From: Anaerolineales bacterium UBA6055
GTDB taxonomy: Bacteria > Chloroflexota > Anaerolineae > Aggregatilineales > Phototrophicaceae
Reading direction: 5' to 3'
DNA length: 64,000 nucleotides
NCBI GenBank assembly: GCA_002428985.1
Contig: DIYL01000013.1
Span: 62,001 to 126,000, forward strand
In this document: positions 45,113-54,046 of the stretch, piece by piece
How positions within the stretch are numbered: the stretch's first letter is position 1
Layout of the letters: the number at the start of each line of letters is the position of its first letter
Position numbers and translations under genes: made by a program
Notes under the pieces: generated by a model
Told to the model about the DNA's origin: nothing
Databases searched by the model: none
What the model saw: the letters and a program-made list of their open reading frames with translations, nothing else

Positions 45113-47713
45113 TCAGCCTGGTCTCTCAATATGAATCGCTGTACTACGGAACGGATCTAATGTACCCGTATATGTACCTAATCCTGTGATATTCAGTTGG
45201 TAGTTTGCAACTTTACCCGCAACTTCTTGTAGACGGAATATCAACGCATCATTAGTAATCTGTGTACCAATCATTTGCACATGATCAGGTTCGAGGGTGA
45301 ATAGCGTCGCTTCTGGTTCCAGATGTATAGGTGCAGGTGCGGTGCGATGTGTGAGACCTGGTTTCAAATCCGTCAGCGGTCCCACCAATGGTGGCACAGC
45401 AGTTTCCATACCAAATCGAGTTGCAGTTACTGGATCAAACGGTGTATTGTGTAACCACAGACGATAGCATAAACGTGTCCATCCACTTTGGTCACGCTTG
45501 AAGTTTGTCCACCAATGATTGTTCATCGGCCAGCTTACGAGCAATGGTTGTTCGTTACTGATTTCTATTTTGTGGCGGTTGTTGGTGAAGCCTCCAATAT
45601 GGAAAAGTGGGGCATCTGGCGTTGCAATCGTTGCACCGTGTTGTTCGTTACTGACGTCAATCCAGTTCTGTACCGAGACATAATCATGACTGGCAAATGG
45701 CAATTGTTGTGCGCCTGCTTCAACAATTGCGCCGGCCACCTCATAACGGGGGGTTGGATCGGCAATATTGAGCGGAAATGCAATATATAGCGACTCAGGT
45801 TCTTTCACAACTTGTTTGTCGATATCAAAAATCAAATCAAGCCACGGCAAATCATCATAGATGACAATTTGCACAAAAGCATCATGTGCTCCCGGCGCCT
45901 CGACCCGCATAAGGAGTCGTCCATTACCTATGCCCGCAATATACTGTTTTTCTAGAACACGAGACGTTCCAGCATATTGTGGCGCGAGATGTGGACGATA
46001 ATCATAATCTTCTGGTGGTTTCGGTAGAGCAATGTCAGCCCGCCCACCAATCGCGGTGATGGTCTCATGAATAATATGACCCAATTTCCATGAAGTGGAT
46101 TTGTCTACCCATTCATGACCATCAGCCGTCACGAGACTACGAATCCCACCTGAAATAGAGTCAACGTGAATAGTCATATAGTTGTTACGAAGTCGCCATC
46201 CATGATGCTCTACTTGTGTCGAGGAATGATGGACACGCGGAGCAAACTCTGGCATTTGCATTGCCCAGGAGAATGGTCGTGCATCTTCGAGTTTTAGTGG
46301 CACAGTGGTGTAGCCCCCTGCGGGTAAGGTCACTAGACCATAATCAACAACTGGCGCAATTGCCCCCTGAGCACTACTGATTTCTAATTCACGCTCAAAC
46401 CGATTGAGTTCCCAACCAGATCGAGGCACAGGTGGTAAATGCAGAGGCACTTTACGTTCCCATGGTAGTGGATTATAAAGAACAGCATGAGGCTCATCAG
46501 GAAGAGGAATGCGACTAGCAAGGTCACGCATGACATGTTGTTGTAGGTGAATTGCGCCAAAGGCCGCATCATAGGCATACGTCGCTTTGCGTGCCCACCC
46601 GCCACGCGATTGTACTGAGTCCGCATGAGAAATACTTTCACTACTCCCCCATGTGTGTTCATCATAAATTGCCATATCGCGCCATGCGGCAGCATCTTCA
46701 CCCAAAGGATAGGGTTCAGGGACGGGTTGTCCGTTTAAAATTGCGCCAAGCTGTGTGACAGCATAAAAGCGATTATGGGTCTCGCGGTTGAGTGCAGTCT
46801 CATACGCAGATGAGTTCATACCCTTCGCCCACCAATCGGTCCAATCCCCTGTGCGTACAACATCCGTCTGAATACGCGCAAATAGCTCATCAAGTGTGAC
46901 AATCCGCATACGCGGCGTATAACCTCTAGCATTCCAATCTTGCACAAATTTCACCAATAGCTCGTTTGGTCCGCCGTTATCCCACTGATAAGATGAGATA
47001 ATCTGGAGCAAGGCAAAGTCTTGTGTATAATTTTTTGCATGTAGGCTTTCTATGTAGTCTGTAATGGTGTTGTGGGCTTTCTCGATATTATAGCGCCAAT
47101 CTCGTTTTCCAGGAGTCGGATGTGGGAAGCGAGGAATCCCCATATTGTTACCATCACCATAGTGCTCACCATGCCATGTTAAGATTTGCCGTCCGCTCGG
47201 GGCTTGCCAGTAAAAACCAGATGGACGTGGTTGAGGATCAGGTGCCATCGCACGATTGATCGCCATTGCGATCCCCTCAAAACCAGCATCCAATAGTAAG
47301 TCGATTACTCCCCAGCTTTGTCCATTGATGTCACAGTTCAATGCATAACGGATATCGAAACCATAATCTTGGCGCAATGTCTCTACATAATGGAATGATC
47401 GCGCAAGCATGTCGGCGGTATACAACGCACTAAGATTAGTATACATCCCGCCAAAATCAATTAAGCCCTGTTTATGGACAGCTTGCAGACGGTCAATTTC
47501 TTGTGGAGTTGCCGACTTCAAAAAATCCTCGACCATAACAGTAACTTCGCATGTCCATTTAAACTGTTCACCAGATGGATTGTCAGCGTAGCGTTCCGCC
47601 AGATAGATTGCATTGCGAATATGCTCGCGTTGTAACGCAAAAACCGTTGACTGATAATTTGTATAACCAATATCAGTATGTGAGTGATGCAATAACAAAA
47701 TGTCTTTTATCAT
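45113..47713 (-). CDS. GH38-type alpha-mannosidase-like glycoside hydrolase
   Basis: An 866-aa cytoplasmic enzyme (no signal peptide). It opens with the GH38 zinc/substrate motif HHSHTDIGYT (His12, Asp14), and ALNCDINGQSW places a candidate nucleophile at Asp128, as in alpha-mannosidases; GEHYGDGNNMG near 190 fits a further substrate loop. The middle and C-terminal parts are beta-rich, like the mannosidase accessory domains. Related proteins are annotated as DUF5054 or GH38-like. It would release alpha-mannosyl residues from imported oligosaccharide. Downstream of the PQQ-propeller gene by 31 bases; upstream of the regulator by about 130 bases. Confidence 0.85.
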   Translation of the reverse strand: MIKDILLLHHSHTDIGYTNYQSTVFALQREHIRNAIYLAERYADNPSGEQFKWTCEVTVMVEDFLKSATPQEIDRLQAVHKQGLIDFGGMYTNLSALYTADMLARSFHYVETLRQDYGFDIRYALNCDINGQSWGVIDLLLDAGFEGIAMAINRAMAPDPQPRPSGFYWQAPSGRQILTWHGEHYGDGNNMGIPRFPHPTPGKRDWRYNIEKAHNTITDYIESLHAKNYTQDFALLQIISSYQWDNGGPNELLVKFVQDWNARGYTPRMRIVTLDELFARIQTDVVRTGDWTDWWAKGMNSSAYETALNRETHNRFYAVTQLGAILNGQPVPEPYPLGEDAAAWRDMAIYDEHTWGSSESISHADSVQSRGGWARKATYAYDAAFGAIHLQQHVMRDLASRIPLPDEPHAVLYNPLPWERKVPLHLPPVPRSGWELNRFERELEISSAQGAIAPVVDYGLVTLPAGGYTTVPLKLEDARPFSWAMQMPEFAPRVHHSSTQVEHHGWRLRNNYMTIHVDSISGGIRSLVTADGHEWVDKSTSWKLGHIIHETITAIGGRADIALPKPPEDYDYRPHLAPQYAGTSRVLEKQYIAGIGNGRLLMRVEAPGAHDAFVQIVIYDDLPWLDLIFDIDKQVVKEPESLYIAFPLNIADPTPRYEVAGAIVEAGAQQLPFASHDYVSVQNWIDVSNEQHGATIATPDAPLFHIGGFTNNRHKIEISNEQPLLVSWPMNNHWWTNFKRDQSGWTRLCYRLWLHNTPFDPVTATRFGMETAVPPLVGPLTDLKPGLTHRTAPAPIHLEPEATLFTLEPDHVQMIGTQITNDALIFRLQEVAGKVANYQLNITGLGTYTGTLDPFRSTAIHIERPG

Positions 47714-47744
47714 AAAAGTTTGCCTTATTTATCGTCCGATACAA

Positions 47745-50336
47745 TTAACTTAATGCGTACAAATAACCGTTTTCATTCAAGATATAGACCAAGCCTCCAT
47801 AGATCGCAGGCACAGACTCATATACCCGTTCTCCCATTTCATATCGCCATAGTAACGCACCATTGCCGGCATCTACGCAATAGAAATAAGGTGATGAAGT
47901 CGATGCAAAATAGACTTTGTCATTGGCGACCGATGGACCTGTAATTCCTCCGCCTTCATGCGACCAGATGACTCGCCCGTCGCTGGCGTCAAGGCATTGG
48001 ATTAAGGACGCAATCGGCACAGCACCGGGGCGTACCCCCATCGAAATATATAATTTCCCGTTTGCCAATGCGGGCGATGCATTCATATCGCCGTCGGTAA
48101 CACGATGCACCCATAAAATATCTCCCGTTATACGATCTAAACAGAAGAGGCGATTACCACCAACCGGAACATAGACCTTATCTTCGTAAGCAATGGGAGC
48201 ACCCGAGTCTGGTGATCCACCTGTATGGAACTGCCACATGAGTTTGCCTGTATTGGTATTCAGTGCATAAACATAATGATCCCAAGAACCAAAGAAGACC
48301 ATATCTTTATCAATCGGTGGTTCTGGTGCGGTTGAGCTACCTGTACGATACCGCCAGCGAATATGACCTGTGTCTGCTTCCAAACATGAAACATAGCCAT
48401 CTGAGCCGGGGATAAATACCCCGCCATCAGCCACATTTGCCGACGACCATACCCAGCCGACCATCTGCTTCCAAATCATGTCGCCCGTTTGTGCATCCAG
48501 ACAATAGAAGAATTCTTCGCCCTTTTGCCCAAAATAAACGCGTCCATTATCTATTGCTGGAGCAGCGGAAACAGCCCCACCAACTTCGTATCGCCATATC
48601 TCTGAGCCTGTTGCATAGTCCAGTGCAAATACAAAGCGTGAGGGTGTGCCGATATAAACACGTCCATCAGAGGCAGTCGGTTTCGATTGGAACCAGCCAC
48701 CACATGCCAACTCATCAGCTTGATACTGACAACCATGCCAGATCGCTTGATCGAGGAGATAAATTGTCCAAAGAATACCTCCGGTGGTGACATCGACGCA
48801 GAATACCCGCAGATCTGATCCCGTAACGAGCACCCGTTCACCTTCACCGACAAGATCAGCGTAAATCGGATGAGTGCCTATTTGTGCTTTCCATACTTCT
48901 TGTCCATCTGATGTCAAACAATAGACAGTGCCCCCCAACGTCGCAATGACAATGTGATTGTCTGTGATGTAGGGTTCAGCCCGTATCCAATCGTCGGTCT
49001 CAAATGACCAGAGCATGTCTCCGGTTTCTGCGTTCAAACAATATAGATGGCGAGTCGCTGACCCAATATATACATGATTGTTGTTGAACTGTGGTTTTGA
49101 GAAGAGTTTAAAACTATGCGATTCAATCTCAGTCTGAGTTTGCCACTGCAATGCACCTGTCTGTTTATCGAGGCAATAAATTACGCCATCATTCGCACCA
49201 AAGTAGACAGACGTATCAGTGACAGTCATCTGATTATTCACACCTGCACCAGCATGGAATTGCCACGCTACCCGTCGATCATCAGAGAAACCAAAATGTT
49301 GTGTCCCTGATGCACCGTCGATTCGCAAACAATAGATATGCCCATCAGCATTTGCTGTAAACACCAGATTGCCATCAACGACAGGCTCGCAAAATGTCGG
49401 GCCGATATGGAAATCCCACAGACTTGTACCTGTCTCATCATCCATGCGCTGGCAGATAATCCGATTCTGCCCGATTAATTGTGGTGGACGTTCTTGGGCG
49501 CGTTGTGTACCTGTTGGATAAATGAGATACTCATCATTACCTGCAACAGGTGCATACCCAATGCGATAGTCGCCTTCTCTCGCTGGGATGTGACGTTGAA
49601 TATCGCCTGTTTCACGATCAATGACGAGAATATGTTTGTTCCCTAGGTCACGTCCTTGAGCACCAAGCTGATTGACGATCACATAGTCATCTGTTAAGAC
49701 TGGTGTGGATGCTACCCCCGGCAATACATATGATGATGGTGATAAATTGACGATCCCCAGAGCATTACGTGTCCATGTGCGGCGGGTTTGCCAGACTGTC
49801 TCTCCTGTCTCCATATCCACACAATGGAGCATAGACCGAATCCCCGGCGATGGCATATAGGCACGACCATCTGAGATTGCAGGACGCGCATACCAAGCTA
49901 GCCCAATTGGTTTCTTCCATGCCAGTTCACCCTGCGCTGGACCATCATCTGCTGTGTATGAGGTCAGGTGAATATTACCTCCATACACATGCCAGTCCGT
50001 TGCTGAATCAGATGCTATAGCGAGTGGTGTTACAAGTATTTCATCTGTGATCACTTCGGGAGGAGATAAGTTGGCTTGGATGTCGTTGAGAAAATCGAAT
50101 ACGGTATCAATGGTCTTGCAAAGTGCCTCATCATCATCTTGGTCGGCAGTGGCTTTTAACTGGTCAAAAAATGGTGCATAGATTTCTAAATTCGCCCCTT
50201 GGCGTTGCAGTAAGTTAATCCATGTAGTGATAATCGAAATGCGATATGGAAAACTCGACATGTCGGTAGGCGTATCCAAAACCTCGCTACGAACCGCATC
50301 AATCTCGCGATCGCCCGAAGGTGAAATATTATTCAT
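47745..50336 (-). CDS. Large PQQ-repeat beta-propeller protein
   Basis: About 863 aa from ATG 50336, with AAGGAT upstream; earlier codons to 50516 overlap the esterase and are not used. Roughly fifteen PQQ-enzyme repeats recur (for example GDGHIYCL-like GHIYCL, GAVYCL, VYIGTPSRFVFALDYATGSEIWRYE, VYVPVGGNRLFCLDRITGDILWVH). No signal peptide is seen, which is unusual for BamB-like or quinoprotein propellers, and no PQQ-coordinating Cys-Cys pair is obvious. The N-terminal 120 residues are helical and unrelated. The ATG overlaps the esterase stop by eight bases, so they are coupled. Role: possibly a cytoplasmic scaffold or glycan binder. Confidence 0.85.
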   Translation of the reverse strand: MNNISPSGDREIDAVRSEVLDTPTDMSSFPYRISIITTWINLLQRQGANLEIYAPFFDQLKATADQDDDEALCKTIDTVFDFLNDIQANLSPPEVITDEILVTPLAIASDSATDWHVYGGNIHLTSYTADDGPAQGELAWKKPIGLAWYARPAISDGRAYMPSPGIRSMLHCVDMETGETVWQTRRTWTRNALGIVNLSPSSYVLPGVASTPVLTDDYVIVNQLGAQGRDLGNKHILVIDRETGDIQRHIPAREGDYRIGYAPVAGNDEYLIYPTGTQRAQERPPQLIGQNRIICQRMDDETGTSLWDFHIGPTFCEPVVDGNLVFTANADGHIYCLRIDGASGTQHFGFSDDRRVAWQFHAGAGVNNQMTVTDTSVYFGANDGVIYCLDKQTGALQWQTQTEIESHSFKLFSKPQFNNNHVYIGSATRHLYCLNAETGDMLWSFETDDWIRAEPYITDNHIVIATLGGTVYCLTSDGQEVWKAQIGTHPIYADLVGEGERVLVTGSDLRVFCVDVTTGGILWTIYLLDQAIWHGCQYQADELACGGWFQSKPTASDGRVYIGTPSRFVFALDYATGSEIWRYEVGGAVSAAPAIDNGRVYFGQKGEEFFYCLDAQTGDMIWKQMVGWVWSSANVADGGVFIPGSDGYVSCLEADTGHIRWRYRTGSSTAPEPPIDKDMVFFGSWDHYVYALNTNTGKLMWQFHTGGSPDSGAPIAYEDKVYVPVGGNRLFCLDRITGDILWVHRVTDGDMNASPALANGKLYISMGVRPGAVPIASLIQCLDASDGRVIWSHEGGGITGPSVANDKVYFASTSSPYFYCVDAGNGALLWRYEMGERVYESVPAIYGGLVYILNENGYLYALS

Positions 50337-51228
50337 GATACTTATCCTTAATAAGTTTAATTTTGTTTGGGTCGCCATAGTTAACAGGTTGTCCCAAATG
50401 CTTCTTAAAAAACGGCATAATATAATGCCACGCCAGCGCAGAGTAGCCGAATAAACCATGATCCATTTCATCAAAGGCAACCAGTGTAGACTCAACACCA
50501 AGGTCAAGGAGTGCATTGTGCATCATACTGGCTTGCGAAAACGGGACAATATCATCTTCAGTACCATGCAAGAATAGATGCGGTGGTGCATCTGCATTAA
50601 TATGGGTCATCGGACTTGCTAATCTAGCTATGTCAATCTGTTGCTGAATCGGTCCACCTAAAAATGCTTCAATTATCTCGCTCTCTGCATAGAACCACTC
50701 CCATTCAGATTCACCGACAGTCAGGTCAGTTGGCGGGTTGGCAGCGGCAACAGCATGAACCTGAGTGCTGTGTTCCCCCCATCCACAGTCACCCTCTAGT
50801 TCGGGCATATCGGCAGTACATCCTGCCAATGCAGATAAATGCCCTCCCGCAGACCCACCATATAACCCGATACGCTGTGGATCTAAGTTGTATTCTTCAG
50901 CATGGGCACGCACCCAGCGTATGGCAGCTTTGACATCATAGATTTGTGCCGGAAAAGGCGCTTGCCCACTCAAACGATACTCGATACTGGCATAGAAAAA
51001 TCCTTGCAGTGGCATCAATAAACCACGTTCAATAGCGCGATTACCTGTGTACCATCCACCACCATGTATGTTGATAATCACTGGCATTTTTTCAGCTGGT
51101 GGCATACCTGGTGTTGCCCGTGGATACGCAAAATCCATGAGGAGTGCCGTCCCATCCTCGGCAGTCCCATACTGCATATCGGTCACCATATTGACATGGA
51201 ATGGGAGTTCTTGAAATGTATGCGTCAT
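50329..51228 (-). CDS. Alpha/beta hydrolase (HSL/carboxylesterase type)
   Basis: A 299-aa esterase. Oxyanion motif HGGGW (about 55), nucleophile in GLYGGSAGGHLSAL (Ser at about 125), acid in GTEDDIVPF and His in DEMDHGLFGY. It would remove acetyl or other acyl groups from the island's substrate. No signal peptide. It is the first gene of a long minus-strand operon (esterase, PQQ-propeller, GH38, and probably the rest), with the TGGACATGTCCA palindrome 25 bases before its ATG. Confidence 0.92.
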   Translation of the reverse strand: MTHTFQELPFHVNMVTDMQYGTAEDGTALLMDFAYPRATPGMPPAEKMPVIINIHGGGWYTGNRAIERGLLMPLQGFFYASIEYRLSGQAPFPAQIYDVKAAIRWVRAHAEEYNLDPQRIGLYGGSAGGHLSALAGCTADMPELEGDCGWGEHSTQVHAVAAANPPTDLTVGESEWEWFYAESEIIEAFLGGPIQQQIDIARLASPMTHINADAPPHLFLHGTEDDIVPFSQASMMHNALLDLGVESTLVAFDEMDHGLFGYSALAWHYIMPFFKKHLGQPVNYGDPNKIKLIKDKYHE

Positions 51229-51252
51229 AAGTTCTACCTATTATTGACAATG

Positions 51253-51264
51253 TGGACATGTCCA
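51253..51264. promoter_or_regulatory. GntR-regulon operator before the esterase operon
   Basis: TGGACATGTCCA, 25 bases upstream of the esterase ATG (51228) and 82 bases before the broken glycosidase gene on the opposite strand, so it can serve both. Confidence 0.7.
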
Positions 51265-51345
51265 ATTAGGATAACATGTACGCTGTGACCATGCAATACA
51301 TTAAGGTTACAATTAAGGTATTTTTTTAGATTCAGGAATGGACAC

Positions 51346-51957
51346 ATGCTCAATCTAAATTTATCAAATATACCGAATATATACGGCAAAGGAACAATTT
51401 TCGCTTTCTCTGGCCTTGATGGCCTCACAAATGTCGCCAGTGAATTTGTTGCTACCTTCACCGATGAGCCTTATGGGCTTGTGTTTCACACACCGACACA
51501 ACGTATCCTAAATGTTACTTTACCAGATACTACTGACAGCAAGACTGCAGTTGCCACTGGCGATGTACTGTGGGTAACTCACAATCGTAGCATCTCGACT
51601 CGCATGGTATGAGAAGTTACATCACCCTCTAGATGATCATCAACTCCGTCTTGCAAACAAATGCTTGAGTGTGATGAAAGTCAATACACTCAAACCCGAA
51701 GCGACATTCCAAGATTACTGGTCTACCCCAGATCGCATCCCACATCGCAATCTTTGGTTATAGGATAGCGTATTTCATACGATTGCAATGTCACAGATTG
51801 ACCCTACATTAGCTCGGAACATCTTGAAAAACTTGTACAGACATTGACAGACCCAAGCAAATTCTGGTTTGCCTTTCCCATACCATCAGTTGCACTGGAT
51901 AGTCCGAAATGGTCAACCGATATGTGGCGTGGCTCAACACTGATTTATATCAGTTAA
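51346..51957 (+). pseudogene. Broken MGH1/GH63-like glycosidase
   Basis: A second glycosidase of the class at 26424, in pieces. The N-terminal part is an open frame of 88 codons from ATG 51346. A shift near 51600 moves the match to another frame (AWYEKLHHPLDDHQL...YWSTPDRIPHRNLWL), where TAG (51761-51763) replaces the Trp of the conserved LWLWD signature. After DSVFHTIAMSQIDPTLARNIL another shift follows, and the tail SPKWSTDMWRGSTLIYIS stops at 51955-51957. At least two frameshifts and one nonsense change: a dead gene, divergent from the esterase and sharing its operator. Confidence 0.85.
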
Positions 51958-52113
51958 CACCACTAACATCTATTTCTGCAGATGATGACTATACAGGATG
52001 CCATCATCTACACGCATCATTTCAGTCCATTGTCAAAAAATGTCCCTATACTGTATGCGCCACCACTAGGCAAAGTCTATGTGATGTTGTTCCGATGATG
52101 CTAGAGCCTAGAT

Positions 52114-52734
52114 TTACATTTGTGGGACAAGTAATTGCGCCAATGCATCACTCAAAAAGATAGCCTGTAAACGACAAACCTCTTCAGTAAAATGCACATG
52201 ATCGCTATAGATGGATATACCTGCATCCGTCAATTGTTCCGTGAACGTATACAGATCAATAATTGCATCATTAGCAAAGATTGTTCTTGCAATAGCAGCA
52301 TACTCTAGAACATCCTCGTTCCGTCGAATGAAACTGAACTCATGTTGACGATGTTGTTCATCATCAACCGGCGTGGTTGTCACCCAGATTAAACGTATCC
52401 CCCGTGACGCTACCAACTGCCGGATGTCGCGCAAGTTACTTTCATACTGTTCAATGGACACGCTCAGGTCTTCTGTTTGAATGTCACGTCGAATATCATG
52501 CAAACCACAGTTGAGCAAAATTACATCAGGGTTAAAATCATCAGAACTATCCAGACGATGTTGCAAATAGCTTAGTACTAGGGAGGAATTGCCCCCATTA
52601 TCATCAACAGCAAATGTATTGTTGCCTTCAATGCGAGTCTTACGTGCGTATTGCCAACCACTCGGCAATAAATTTGCCAGATGCGGTTCATATCCAATTG
52701 AAATACTGTCACCAATCACAAAGAGTTTAGTCAC
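52114..52734 (-). CDS. SGNH/GDSL-family hydrolase
   Basis: A 206-aa SGNH hydrolase. Block I GDSIS (Ser10 region), block II Gly/Asn at DNGGNSS, block III NCGLHD and block V YSDHVHF with the DxxH dyad are all present. These enzymes deacetylate or de-esterify sugars or lipids; in this island a carbohydrate acetyl esterase is likely. It is preceded at 84 bases by the TGGACATGTCCA palindrome and its 3' end faces the broken glycosidase gene. No signal peptide. Confidence 0.9.
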   Translation of the reverse strand: MTKLFVIGDSISIGYEPHLANLLPSGWQYARKTRIEGNNTFAVDDNGGNSSLVLSYLQHRLDSSDDFNPDVILLNCGLHDIRRDIQTEDLSVSIEQYESNLRDIRQLVASRGIRLIWVTTTPVDDEQHRQHEFSFIRRNEDVLEYAAIARTIFANDAIIDLYTFTEQLTDAGISIYSDHVHFTEEVCRLQAIFLSDALAQLLVPQM

Positions 52735-52817
52735 ATTTACACCTTTATTTCTCTATGAACAAGTTACCTGAACCTACTGTATATCTAATTATATTCAAAA
52801 TTATTAACAAAAATATG

Positions 52818-52829
52818 TGGACATGTCCA
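52818..52829. promoter_or_regulatory. GntR-regulon operator before the SGNH gene
   Basis: TGGACATGTCCA in ATGTGGACATGTCCAATT, 84 bases upstream of the SGNH ATG (52734). Matches the sites at 45000 and 51253 over at least 14 bases. Confidence 0.7.
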
Positions 52830-52876
52830 ATTTTAAATATCATCTAGTCTATTGCAATATAACAAATCAATTAATT

Positions 52877-53220
52877 CTAATTTTTAGCCAAACTATAAAA
52901 TAAATTTAACAAAGCCTCATTGATGGCTTGACGGAATTCACGAGGACTATAGCCAACAAACTGTTTGCATTGCCTGCTGAATAAATATCCGTATACCCTA
53001 GTGATTATGCAATTTCAGTAATGGATTGATGTGTCTCTAACAACATTGAAGTAGCGAGTTGTATTGTTTCATCAACAAGCTTCTTACGAGGGCTCATACC
53101 ATAAGTTCGTTTAAATAAACGAGCAAAATAATCTGGAGATAAACCAACGACTTCAGCAAGTGCAGAAGGAGATACACGCTCATGAGCTACACTCTGCTGT
53201 AAAACAATATAAATATCACT
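52877..53220 (-). pseudogene. Broken AraC-family regulator
   Basis: Only the DNA-binding part is readable: SPSALAEVVGLSPDYFARLFKRTYG, then MSPRKKLVDE and SITEIA, where a TAA (53005-53007) stands in place of a residue before SLGYTDIY. A short deletion then shifts the frame before SRQCKQFVGYSPREFRQ, and the gene ends at TAG (52877). It resembles the intact regulator at 29622 (SKDYFSRTFKRTYGVSP, ITQIAHELGYNDVYLFSRQFKQ). The N-terminal sensor is not recoverable. Confidence 0.85.
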
Positions 53221-53406
53221 ATCGTGTTATTGAATCGTAGGTAATGAATATATTGTCTGATTACCTGAAATCACTTAATTGCGCCAAAATTATCGATTAG
53301 GATATGGCAGAGTATTTACTGAGGATTATAGGAATATCAAGCATCATAATATGCCATACCACTCGTTCCCAATGCGTACAGTGAGTATTGCATAAATTTC
53401 ATCAAT
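53221..53406. other. Decayed stretch, no gene
   Basis: No open frame of note. The minus strand holds scattered peptides that could be the lost middle of the AraC gene or of a sensor protein, but nothing is identifiable. Confidence 0.5.
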
Positions 53407-53600
53407 CTATGATGGAATCAACTGATATGCTTTGATAGCAGCTAGTACATTTTCTGTTGCATCTTTGTAAATATAGTCTGCGCGCCAGCATCTAGCACCC
53501 GTTGCATCTCTTCCTCTGAATTTGCAGCCGTTAGCATCACACAGGTATTTGGGAGGTTTCGGGTTCAAGCTTGAGACGGCTGCACACCTGAAAACCATTC
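53407..53600 (-). pseudogene. Response-regulator receiver remnant
   Basis: Two frames together give the second half of a receiver domain: NGFQVCSRLKLEPETSQIPV, then after a shift MLTAANSEEEMQRVLDAGA, then after another shift ADYIYKDATENVLAAIKAYQ and a stop. The Lys of the YKDA strand corresponds to the conserved Lys105 switch residue. No upstream Asp or downstream output domain is found. Fragment of a decayed two-component gene. Confidence 0.8.
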
Positions 53601-54046
53601 ATTTTATGAAGTATACAAGAATGAATCCGACATTGATTAGTGGCGATGGGGTAAATATAGCAAAATGCGGATGACTAGTGTGCATCAGACGATCTTGCAC
53701 ATCTAATGTCCGTAGTCGCAGAAATAGGACAATCTCTTGAACAAAACGACCAAATCCTATTCCAGGGATTATGAAACCAATATTCAACTACTATGTAGAC
53801 CTAATATATAATCAATTTGAGGCGTTCGTTCAGTCATCAGATAAAGTAACTAAGCTGGGAAAGCCTTATACATATCAGACTTATAGTATGATCGTATTTT
53901 TTAGATGGATGTAGTTCAAAAGCTTTGACAGCAAGTTGCATGAACTCGCCCTCAAGATCGTATACACCCCATCTCGGTATTCAGGTATCATCCATAATCA
54001 TAATATGATTAAATCTTTGCAACATAGATTAATTGAGAGACCCATT
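53601..54046. other. Gene-poor stretch with one copy of a 34-bp repeat
   Basis: Between the receiver remnant and the kinase start there is no supported gene. It carries the left copy of the direct repeat (53673-53706). A minus-strand fragment reads LDVQDRLMHTS across the repeat and may belong to a lost gene. Confidence 0.6.
53673..53706 (+). repeat. 34-bp direct repeat, left copy
   Basis: GACTAGTGTGCATCAGACGA followed by 14 further identical bases, repeated in the same orientation at 57528-57561, enclosing the kinase-ATPase-TPR gene (3.8 kb). Could be a duplicated gene fragment, a recombination scar or an integration site. Confidence 0.7.

Noticed and set aside
53599..53787. 62-aa minus-strand frame as a real gene
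   Set aside because: No start signal, spans the 34-bp repeat and lies in decayed DNA; treated as remnant.
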